Below, piece by piece: positions 27,001-39,000 of a stretch of 64,000 nucleotides of DNA; positions within the stretch are counted from its first letter, which is position 1, and each line of letters starts with the position of its first letter. Origin of the DNA: Megalonaias nervosa (lineage: Eukaryota; Mollusca; Bivalvia; Unionida; Unionidae); NCBI GenBank assembly GCA_016617855.1, contig JAECUM010004451.1, positions 52,976-116,975 on the forward strand, written 5' to 3'. Below the pieces are notes generated by a model that had not been told where the DNA came from, made no database searches, and saw nothing but the letters and a program-made list of their open reading frames with translations. The position numbers and the translations under genes are program-made.

Positions 27001-30000
27001 GGAATGTTGTGAAACAATTTCAGATCAAAACCAACTTGCTGAAGAATTCTGGATTTTTAAAAAAATGTTATGTCTTAGTTATTTACTAGTGTATGTGAAT
27101 ATGTTAAGTATATATATGTATTCCTTTATTAAGAGTGTGAATCATCCTAAAATTATCAGGAGTGTACCTGTTTTCTGTATGATCATGACATAATTTCTGA
27201 AGTTCACTAATTATTTTCTGTTTTTGTTGAGTAAATGTGTTTTATGTTTACTGGCCCTCTAATAAATATCTTGCCCAGGTGTTGGCATCCCAATCAAAGT
27301 TTTCCCGCCTATTAGATCAATAGTGCAGCTAGGAAGACTGTTGGCATCATCATCCAACTTTAGTTACAGCTTTTAGATTGCAACTGGTTCAACAATTAAA
27401 ATACACATAGCAAATTCATTTTCTACATGTATATGGTTCTGGCCATTTAATGGGGTGGGTGGGCTGTAATTTTCTTTTGAGGTGAACTATTTTCTTTTAT
27501 TTTATCTCAAGATGATATTATTTCCAGTTAATATCATGGATATAATATAGTGTTATTTTGCTATAAATCAGAACTGGATGTAGTTTTTCAGCTATTGACA
27601 GATGGAAATTAAACAAAAATGTGGTAGGCCTCTGCCCAAGAGCATTGAATTCTTGGTCCCTAACATAATTGCAGTGTACCGTGGTACATATCGTGGTATG
27701 TTCAGAAAAATACTGCAGTACAATATTTTCCTTGGTACTCAGCTCTAATTATGATTACCTTTTTGCTGGAATTTGAATTCCAGATGGTATATACAGGCTT
27801 GAAGTTGGTTCCTTATAAACTTGTACAGTGTTGCATTGTTCACAATTTGTTTGTTTCATTTACAAAATGCGGTTCAGCTTGATAGGGAAGTAAATGAATA
27901 TTTCAGAAAGGTATTTGGTTATTCATTAAGTTCAGCTTGATAGGTAAACAAATGAATATGACAGAAAAGTATTCATTCATTCATTGCCGCTGCACTAACA
28001 GCTGCCTTGCTAGGCGCTCAACATTAAGAGGTTAGTGTTAGGACTGGTTGGCCTGGTGTCAGGATAATGTGACTGGATGGGACATGATGCTATGTGTTTG
28101 AGGCATGATGCTTCAGTGCTAGACATCACTATAAACTGCCACACTGCAGACATTGTTGCAATATGACTGAAAAATTGTTCAAGCTATGTTAAAAATCCAA
28201 ATTGTACACTCATTCATTGCTGCACATGCCAGGCTTGAGACTGATAAGGCTAGAAGTTTTAAGCCTTCCATTAGATCAGCTATGGAGTATCCATGGACAA
28301 GGTACTTTGCTTCTATCACTTTGGCTCTAAGTAACCTTATTGTGTTGCTGTGCCATTAAACACCAGATCAAATGTACCATGTTGTATGACTGACAATTAA
28401 TGCCTGAGAAACTGACCTTGACACAAACTTAGCCACTCACTGGAGTGTAAATTATAGGTCAGTCACCTGATCTTGGTAGGATGCTGTTGCATACATCCAA
28501 ACATCTTTGCTAGCCAAGGTTCTGATAACCTTATCTACACCTTGGCATATCAAGCAGATATTTCTGAACTTCGGGTCTGTGAATTTCATTGGATGCGGGA
28601 GCATGCCACCGCATCCGCTCAAAATTAAGTTGTTCAGATTTGAACACCAATCCTACGTGATCGAGACAAAGGGAGCACACAACTTGAATGGACTGATAAA
28701 TAAGCACTTTTCCAGTGCCGGTCCATGTTTGCACAAATACCTTTCACTCAAATAGATATGTAATGGTTTCCCTCTGGTACATAGTCATACTTTGGATGTT
28801 AAACTTACAAAGTATCCTTTTTAGGTCAGTTGCCACCACTGTTTTCGGCTGATGTACAATGCACTACGCTGTTGGTTAGTTGGAATTACATACTAAGGGA
28901 GGCAACACATGAAATCCAATAGATGTTGCTAGGACAAAGCACTGACATAGCTGTTCGATCCACCAAAGTGTAGATAGGGTTATTGGAACCTTGGCTAGCA
29001 AAGATGACATCCAAATGCATCTAAATATCAGTCTAAATCATGGATGGGCATTGCCTGAGACACTGAAATAATCGCAAAACTTGACCAGTTACTGTAGCAT
29101 TAAAATTAGATCATTTTTACCTACTTTTGGTTGATACGTGTGTGGTATTCACCAATATACATTTACATACAAAATTGTGTGACTGAGGGAGTTACACTGT
29201 TGGAGATCTAAGTGCAAAATTTAACCAAGGTGTGGGGATGGACAGATTTAAGGACAACAGCGACACTATAGGCCACTTCCAAATAAATACATTTCTATTT
29301 TTTGTCTTCACATTTACTTGAATGCATGTCTATAAAATGTACCAAATCCTTTGTGATGGGACATCATGCTTAGATGTGTAACATTTCCCATATTTCTTTC
29401 AGTTATACAGAATTTTTTCCCTTTGTCCCAATATGGAATATCTTGATCTGACCCAGACAAGAATAACAGACTTGGCATTTAAAGGGTTAGTAAAGCATGC
29501 AAATTGTTTTTCCTTTCTTCAGTAATATATTTGAAGATATTAACTAAAGTAAAGGTTCACATGTACAAATTTATGGGGAAAAAAAGATCACCAGATACTT
29601 GGAAGTTTATGAACAGGAGACAGCATGGCCAAGTTTCATCAATGTAAAATTTTTATCACTGACCACAGTGTGAAAGACACATTAGTTGCTGGAATTAATG
29701 CATAGTTGCACCAACAACCTATTTAGAAACTACACTTATTTGAGAAGAAAACAATTGTTTCCTGTTAGCTCGCATGTTTCCCAGACAGGTTATCTTCAGC
29801 ACGATACTTAAAGCAGTCAAAATCAGTTGCCCAAGAGTAGTTGCTTTTAGGCCAGGTACATGTCATGCTTTGCTTTACCAATGAATCAGATATTATGAAG
29901 TCCAAAATCCTATCACACTCTACCTAAATTGCTCTTATGAAGAAAAAAGAAAAGCCACTTAAAAATTTTTTAATTTATATATGGGCTTAGTAAAGAATCA

Positions 30001-33000
30001 TTTGAGAGACATGTAAACGACTAAATTCTGTGCCCCAAGTAACTATCAAACTTTCAAAAGTAGATGTAGGGGACCTTCACAAAAATTTTAGTAACTGTTT
30101 AAAATTTTCTGTTGCCAGGCCTTAATGATTTGGCTACCTATGACTTTGAGAGCGGACAGCCATTGAATATGGAATTAACGGCAGAAGATTACAAAATGTG
30201 AAGGTTTTAGTTAAGGCATGTTAAGGAGTAATTATATAAAAAAAAAGCATAAGCTTATTTGTTAATTTTACACCTTAATCGGTCTGACAGGACTGTCAAC
30301 AGCCATCATCTGCTTCATTCTCAGGCCAGCCATTTAAATTCATTAGAGTTCTCAAAATCATCTCTCTACATATCGCCTGGCATTAATTGAGTGATACAAG
30401 GGCCATTTCCTTTGCATTCTTCTTACCATAGTTTATATTAAAGCTTTTGCCAGATCTTGTAGCAATTTTAATACCGCTTCAGTTTTCCTGTTTTGTTTAC
30501 ATGTTTGCCTTTTTCTGATCTGTAGCAGTATCCCACCTGTAAAAAACAAGGTCAGTGACCTACATTTGACATTTTATTGGCCTATGTTAAAAATTTGCAT
30601 TTAGCTCATGACTGCATAGGTTTCTTTGCATGTTGTATACATAGTGTCCTATCCATAACCATGAAACATGGCGAGGGGATATATCTTGATGAACACTACA
30701 CCTTCATTAAATAGCAGGTCATTATACCTCATATTTTATGATTCACTGACTTGGGTTAAATTTTATGTTTTATGCTCATTTCTGTGGCACTGTTCATGCT
30801 AAAATTGTAAAATTGATGTTAAATATGCCTGTGAGTGTCACATCCTTCGAACAAATGAGGCTCATCTTGACTTAATAAGCTGATTTTAAGAACAATGATT
30901 TAAATACAAAGAAAACCCACAAACTAAACTAATTAATATGTTTTTCAATATTTTTTGTCGTTTATGAACTGTCACAGAATATATGTATGTATGTGATTTC
31001 ATGGTATGTGATTTCATGGTATGTCAGCACAATACTGTTTATATAGTGCCAGTTAAAAGTTAAATTTTAGAAATATCAAGATAAAAAGATGTTTAAAATC
31101 TTGTGTTTGAAAAGTGATCAGCATTTGTTTGTCAACATCACTTTAGTGTAAAATTATTTTCTGCGTGGTAATGTTACATGGGCTAGTAGAAATATCTAAA
31201 AGCTTTCTTGAGGTGAGCCATAATCATCAAAGTCAGATGTTAATAGCTTCACATACTTACCCGGGACATTAGTGTTTAGTCATCAAAAATGTGTGCAAAT
31301 GTTAACCTCAAATAAACAGTGTGTACAGTCCTACCCACTTATGTCGACATCACTTATGTCGACAAGCCGCCTATTTCGACAAAAAAACGAAGTCCCGGTC
31401 CCTTGGTCTACTATTACTACCAAAATTGTCATGCTTATGTCAACGTCGAGATAAAAAAATAAACCTACATGTCGACAGAAGCCCTTGGTCCCAGCTTGAA
31501 CAAATCCTTTGTTTTCTAATCATTTATGTCGACAAGCTGCCAGTTCCGACCCATTCTTTTTTCAACAATTAGTTGATCTTGCCGCCAGGCTTTAATTTTA
31601 CCGCCTTATCATTTATGTCGACCAGCTGCCAATTCCGACCCAAACTTTGTTCAGCAATTAGTTGATCTTGCCGCCAAGCTTTAATTTTCTCGCCTAATCA
31701 TTTATGTCGGCAAGCGGCCAGTTCCGACCTGTACTTTACTCAACAATTAGTTGATCTTGCCGGCAGGCTTTAATGTCGCGGTCGGATAAAAAAAAACAGG
31801 CTTTTGTTTGGTCCTATAAAGTTGGCCTCTCGCGGCGACTTAAATAAAAGCAATGAAATCTGATCTGATTCTTGCATTTTCCAAAGTGATCAGTGATTAA
31901 AACAAGTTTATTGCACTGTGAAAGTTTCCTTTTTAACTTTATTTATATTTACAATGGCTACCAACGGCAGTGTAAACGCAGATTAAATTTACAGTCTCTG
32001 GAAACTAAATATCTGGCTGTTAAGGAAGTTGAGGGTGGGACATCTCGCAAAGATGTCTCTGAAAAATTTTAAATGTATTGAGCAGACATTGTTACAATAT
32101 TGTATTATAAGAATCATTTTCATTTAATACCTCATTAGCATGTGTCAATGTATACAATATTATGCCTTCATTAATCATATCAGCCGCATATCTCTTGTTC
32201 GCTTTTATTTACTTTTCACAATGACTTCTATAACTAAATACACGTACTGTTGAAACCAACTTGTTGACAGGTTTTCATTTCCCTGTGAATAGCCCCATCC
32301 CCTTGGTAGCCTCAGTAAGATGGGAATTGACTGACCAAAATCTAGGCCAATTTAAGTACATGTACTCCAAGCGTGTAAATAACAACTATGCAACCATGTG
32401 CTTATGCTGACATTGAATAATCGTAGTGAATGTTTTTCATATCAGGATGTGACCGATGCAATATTTTATTGTGGATTTTATTACACAAAGGTAACCAAAA
32501 TGTAATTTGTCAATATACAAGTGTATTTGACACTGGTTTTGTCTTCATGTAATCAAAATTTGCATTGTTTGGTTTCTCAAAGTTTAAATGCTACCCACTG
32601 ACGACAGGTCACCCCTTACTGACGAATTTAACTTGTATCTTTTTTTCAGTACCCCCCCCCAACACTTATCTCGACATCTGCCTATGTCGACAATATTTCC
32701 TCGGGCCCAAGAATGTCGACATAAACGGGTAGGACTGTATTTTAAAACCAAGTAATACTGTATTATATCAACATTGTGTTTTGAAGCATGTTTTTGGTGA
32801 CTAAATACCAATGTGCTGTTCGCTCTGGTGGCCTGGTGGTTAGAGCGTCCGCCTCAGATGTGGAAAGTGGCGAGATTGAACCCCCAGCCGAGTCATACCA
32901 AAGACTCATAAAAATGGTACTAACAGCTGTCTCACTTGATGCTCAGCATTAAGAGGTTGGTGTTAGGACTGGTCAGCCTGGTGTCAAGATAATGTGACTG

Positions 33001-36000
33001 CATGGGACATCATGCTATGTGTCTGCGGCATGATGCCCCAGTGCTGGACATCACTATAAACTACCACATTGCAGACATCGTAGCGATATGACTGAAAAAT
33101 TGCTAAAGCTACGTTAAAAATCCAAATCGCACGCACGCACGCACACGCACGCACACACACACACACTGTGCTGTGCTTAGCATAAAGCTTGGAAATGAAG
33201 TCACGACAAACCTCAAGAAAACTGCAAGTCTATCCAAGTTTATTGTGACTGAAAAAGAAACATTGTTTTGTGATAATAGGGAAAGAAAATTTCTGGACCA
33301 CACACTGATGTCAAAGTTAGTTAAAGGCCTCCACTTAAGAAAGGAGTCCTATTTATTTTGTTGTCCAAAGGTTTAAAAAATTGCTTTTGCACAACATTTG
33401 ATCTGCAGTAAGTTCCTTGACCAAGCTTTATGGATAGCTTGGACTTAGGGCAAGAAATAAAACTCTAGATTTGAGGTCTGAAAGTCAGAGGCTAGGGTCA
33501 TATAAAGTCTGATTAAGGACATCGTTTCTGCAAAGTAAATTTATTTCAAGACTGCATGTCTTGACCAAAGGTTAGTGTCATCAAGGTCCATTTGTCAGTA
33601 ATCATTAGAGTTAACTAAGTCCTGCTAGTGCCAACTTACAGGACTGTTAAACATGGGGCAGGCATGTATTCCCAATGCTGTTGTTTCTTTATATTTTCAA
33701 ACTTGTAACTTTTTGGGCTTTTGACAGATAACACATGTTATCTTTTGAAGCACAGGTCAGGTAAAGATGAGTTCTTTTGAATACTAGAGATAAGAGTTAA
33801 ATTTAAATTGAACACAATTTCTATTTCAGCTTAGAACAAAGAAAAGGTGGATGCAAACTTCACCACCTAGACTTGTCTGGATGCCTGTACATCACAGACA
33901 GAACTCTGAAGAGACTTGCTTATTCATATGGTGCAACTAATCCTAAATCTGGTCACTCTGAAGTGTCTGACAGTGAGAGACAGTATGACAGTAAATCTCA
34001 ACAGCATCATCCTGTAGTGGAACTGTCAGAAGAAAGTACCAATAATGATCACGACAAATTTGAGTACTGGAAGAGTGAGAAAATACAAAAACACCAGGAT
34101 GAGATTGATTCATTAGATACAAAGCACCCCATAGCACCAGGAAAAGAATTATTGGATAATGATGACACAGCACTAGAGCTGTGTGTAACCAGTTATGAGA
34201 ATAGTCCATCAAGTCACTGTTCCAGCACTGTAATTAGATCAGAGAGTTTGAATAAAAACAATGTTAAACAAAAGGAGATTGATATTGAAAATTGTGTACC
34301 AAATGCAGTAATTAGTGAGAAAATGAATGCCAAAGAAGAGCAAGATACACATTTTCATTTGGAAGATATGGCATCTGTACCTGGCAAGACAGTAAGAAAT
34401 TTCTCCAGTGAAGCAGGCTTTCACTTAAGTTGGACATCCTTGCCTGCCGGGGAAGGCCTTGATACTGCCAGATACATACATTGTCAAGATTGTCCAACAG
34501 GATGGTGCAAGACATTTTGAACAATTTACCATCCTGTGACATGGTCGATAACAGTACTTCTGGTAGAAAATGTTGCTGTGTTATTGAAAGGTCTTCATGT
34601 TGTCACACAAAACCCATGTGTGATGCTTTGAAAAAGACTAACAGTGGAAGAGAACCAAGGACAGAATACGGTTCTCAAACTGTGCCACAAAGACTTGATA
34701 AAGGACAGCCATGTGATTGTTCCCTGGAGTTTCTCAGTCTCTCTGGTTGTTTCCAGATTACAGATGAGGGACTGAGGTATTGATTGTTCTCACTCTCACT
34801 AGCATTAACTAGTAGTGAGGCATATGTATCAACATTTTTGATGGCAGTGATTGAAGAATTTGTGTTGAAGTTTGGAGTTCTTCAGATACATTGGAGCCAT
34901 CTTAGATAAATCAGGGTACTGTTTATAGGTTAGTCATAGTCAGAAAACACACCATTATTATCTAAAATGACTAACATGTCAATTGTACCTTAATGTATCT
35001 AATATGTCTATTTATGACATTTAAACAGCAGTATGATGTATCCAATATGTGCATGTCTTACCTGTAAATTGCACCAAGATGTATCTAATATGACTGTGAC
35101 ATGTAAACTGTACCATAATGTATCTAATATCATAGCTGCCAACCCTCACAATTTTGGCGTGAATTTCACAACTTTTTCAGTGATTTACAGATTCACGGTG
35201 CATGCAAAAAATCACGAATTCCCCAATTCTCAATTATTTTAAATCTTTAATAAAATAACCAGTTTCCCATTAAGTGCTAGTCATGATATCGGCTGTTGCC
35301 GAAACAGTCCGGTATTGCTGGTTACAATATTATTAGAAAACTACAGCCGATTGATACAGTTGGCCTGGTAGCAAGCATTTTAGCATATTTTAATTTATGT
35401 GTATAAGAGTAGTTTTACAAATGCTTTTGAGAGAAACTGGGGCCTAACTGGAATTTTGCTACACGCATGTGCCGCCAGCACTGATTTGAATTACCGTTCG
35501 GCATCAATATTGAAAATGCCTTCACTACCAAGGAAAAAGAAATGTATTGCATAAAAAGTGAAGTTTAGTTTGGAATATACCAAAAATTGGCTGTGCATTC
35601 AGTCATCAAACACTGATATACATCATGCTTTTTTGCACATAGTGTGCCACAAATTTTAGCATTGGGCATGGTGGAAGAGATGATGTGAGGAAGCACATTG
35701 GTAGCAAAAAGTACACAGAGGTTGGGAAAATTAAGAACTCTGGCAGATTTCAGCTCTGGAATATTTTAAGCCATCGACAGAAAACCTGCAAGCTACCAGT
35801 GCTGAAACATTGTGAGTTTTCTTGTTGAACACAATCAATCTTTATCAGCTGGATCCCATGCTAAACATTTGTTCCGACAAATATTCCCAGACTCGAAGAT
35901 CGCTTCACAAATTCATGTCAAAATTCACTAATTTTTATCCCTATTTTCCTTAATTGTGAGCCTGGAGGGTTGGCAGCTATGTAATATGATGGTGTAACAT

Positions 36001-39000
36001 GTAAGCTGTACCGTAATGTATCTAATATGACTATGACATGTATGCTGCACAAAGATGTAGCAAATATGACAGTGTCTTACCTGTAAATTGCACCAAGATG
36101 TATCTAACATGACTATGTCTGAACTGCAAACTGCACCATGATGTCTGTAATATGACTATGTCTGACATGTAAATTGTTGTTAGGAAACTGCTAATTTCAC
36201 ACACCAGGGATTAGGTCAGTGGGTTGGAAAGCTGTCAGTTCCCAAGATTGCAGGGGTAATTTTTAACTCTCAATCAATTGGGACTTTGGGGCCTCTTTTT
36301 TTTTTTTGAACCCATCACCTAGCAGACACCCACAGAGACGTTCAGACTCAAATTTAAGTACTATTAATGCTTTCTGACCAAAAGCTATTTTGATACATAG
36401 AATTATACTAAGTTTTGTTAATCAGCAAGAAAAGAAGTATAAATTTGGATTGGATTGAAAAACCCCTGTATAACATTATGTATATCCTCCTGGTAATGCA
36501 GATATTAAACATCAGATTGTATTTTTGAATGTAATAAACAAAATTTATTTAGATTTAATACAACCAAGACATGCAAAGCATATAGTGGTGGTACAGTCAT
36601 GTCACCCCATTAGATTGAATATCTTGATTCTCCAGTCAAGTTTATGGTGTTTTCAGATATAACATGAAAATTTTAATGAAGTATATTATTGATAAATGTT
36701 GTTTGATATGGTAAAGAATTTGTCATGAGTAAACAGTGCAATCATGTTTCCCAGATATAGGCACAATGACTAGTCCTATTTACCATTCAGTCATATGAAG
36801 TATATTAAGCTTTTGTTTAATTGTGATAATATTTAATGAAACGTGAAAAGTTATCAAACAATTCAGCTTGACTTGGGAATTTGTCTTTGCTGTTGAGAAA
36901 GAACATTTCAGAAACTTATCCCAAATTCTGAAACCTATTTAGTCGCAGTAATTTACTCTTTGTCAAATTAATTACATTGTGGGGAACTGTACATTTATAT
37001 AAGCTAGGACAACTATGTATATGCTACAGCAGAATAAAAATGTAGCTTTTTGCCTTATGCAGTATAATGACATCTTTTGGTCAAGGATCTTTTTTGTAAC
37101 ACTTTCACTCAGCTTAATAATCTTCAAAGTATGAAGACTAGACTTCCTGTGCACATGTGTTGAACTAACTTTTCATTGATCACTTAATGTACCACTACTG
37201 TCCTTCTGTTCTGTGTAGAAATGCACTTTCCAGTGGACATGTTAATTCACTTTTTCACAGAATGACAGGAATAGGGATCCTCAGAGAAATTCCTAGACAT
37301 ATCCCTTCAAAGACCTTGTTTCACTGTATTTTATTTTTTAATCACATGCCAGTGTATGCGAAGATAGTCACATAATTTATGCAGTATAGATCATCTGATT
37401 GGCCTGAAAGATTTCTGAGTTTTCTGACAATTTTACAGTAATAAAATTGCCCCTATGCCTCCATGACACATTGAACAATCATGAAGCTTTAAACTATCAC
37501 TTTTCCTTGAGAGAAAATTCTAAACTGACATTTTATTGCTTGTCGCTACACAGGAGGTACTATACAGAATAATAATGTATATTTTTTATGTATGTAAATG
37601 AACTGGTTTCATTACCAACAGTGATGTATTAATTGGAAAATAATTTATTGTAATTATCTATATTTTCAAAAATTTATTATTTTAACAAGATATTTTGGGT
37701 AAACTTAGAGCCATTTATGAATAGGAATTTTTTAGTTTAAAAATAAACGAATTTAGAATTTATGAAACAATTTCAGAATCGGCTTTGGAAAGATTATTCA
37801 GAATGGTAGAAGTAAGGTTGACAGTGTCTAAAAAATTAAATTGGGTTTTAATTTATTGTGAATTTATTGCAAGGAAATAGCTTTGGTAAGTTTTAATTGA
37901 CATGAACTTAAGGCCAGGTGAGCGAACTTTATGGTGTGACATTGCATCCATTGTGTTGTCCATTATCAACCTGACTTTTAACTGACATGACTATAAGTTC
38001 CAATGAATTTACAGTGTGGCACTTGCATCCATTGTGTTGTCCATTGTTGACTTAATTAAATGAACTTGTCAGCATCATCTCATCAAGACTTTTCAGTTTT
38101 ATAAAAATGGTTCTTGTTCACTCTGAAGTATTGGGCACAGGTAACGGAAATTGGAAAAACTTAAAATTGTTTCTTTTTCAGGCAGATTAACTGTTTTTAA
38201 ACCAGACTTGACAGGGAGTGTCCTAACATGGAAAACCTTTCAGATTTTAAAACATGATGTTGATTTGTTACCAGATACGGTAGTCATCACTAAATAACAA
38301 ATCCATGAATCTTCTTTTTTTTGTTGTGAGTTGCTAGTTGATCATAAATGAAAATATGCCAGTTGGACAACCAATATATTCATCACAACAGCCATTTTGA
38401 AAATCTTATCATCACTACTTCTGAATGGATCATTTTCATATCAAAATAGGTTTTCACTAAATGACTTCTTTTCATGTCTAGTTGGTCCTGTGAAAATGAT
38501 ACTAATCTTGTGTCCAATATGGCAACCATGGCAGAAATCTTGTTATTATATTTGATAATTTCTCCTGAATGGAAAGTCATGGACAGAGGGTTTTCACCAG
38601 AAGACTTCTTATGATGTCTGTTTAGACCTAAAATGCAAATGGTCGGTGTCTGATGTCTAATATGGCCACCATGTGGTTCATCTTGAAAATCCTGTTATTG
38701 CTACTCTTCCTGAATGATGGTCATATCAAAGGGTGTTCACTCGAAGACTTATTATGTTGCTTAGTTGGTGCTGAATGAAAATGGTGCCAATCTGATGTCC
38801 AATATGGTCACCATGGCAGCTATCTTTAAATCCACCTGAACGGAAAGTCGCATTGACATGGGTTTTTCACCAGAAATGACTAAAGATTTTTAAGATGTTT
38901 AGTTAGTCCTAAATGAAATCGTATCAATGTGATGTGGTATTCAGGCAAAATTTAAAGGGGGGGAGGGGGGGGGCAAGTCAAAAACGGGATATTTTTCCAG

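Larger units (their letters stand above)
31326..32737 (+). mobile_element. pogo/Tigger-like DNA transposon with CENP-B-type remnant, 1412 bp
   Basis: The left end CAGTCCTACCCACTTATGTC and the reverse complement of the right end CAGTCCTACCCGTTTATGTC match, each followed by more ATGTCGAC motifs, and both ends are bordered by TA (31324-31325 and 32738-32739). Inside is a remnant of the DNA-binding start of a pogo/Tigger transposase (31954-32069). Most of the transposase is deleted, so the copy cannot move itself. Three 89-bp tandem units lie near the left end. Confidence 0.9.

Noticed and set aside
28507..28755. 82-codon frame inside the MITE
   Set aside because: It starts within the terminal repeat, has an overlapping opposite frame and no recognised domain.
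28505..29003. Attachment or integration site of a virus
   Set aside because: Inverted ends without any viral coding sequence fit a MITE better.
33943..34542. Open frames on the - strand opposite FBXL5 exon 8
   Set aside because: They are antisense shadows of a long real exon and have no domain.
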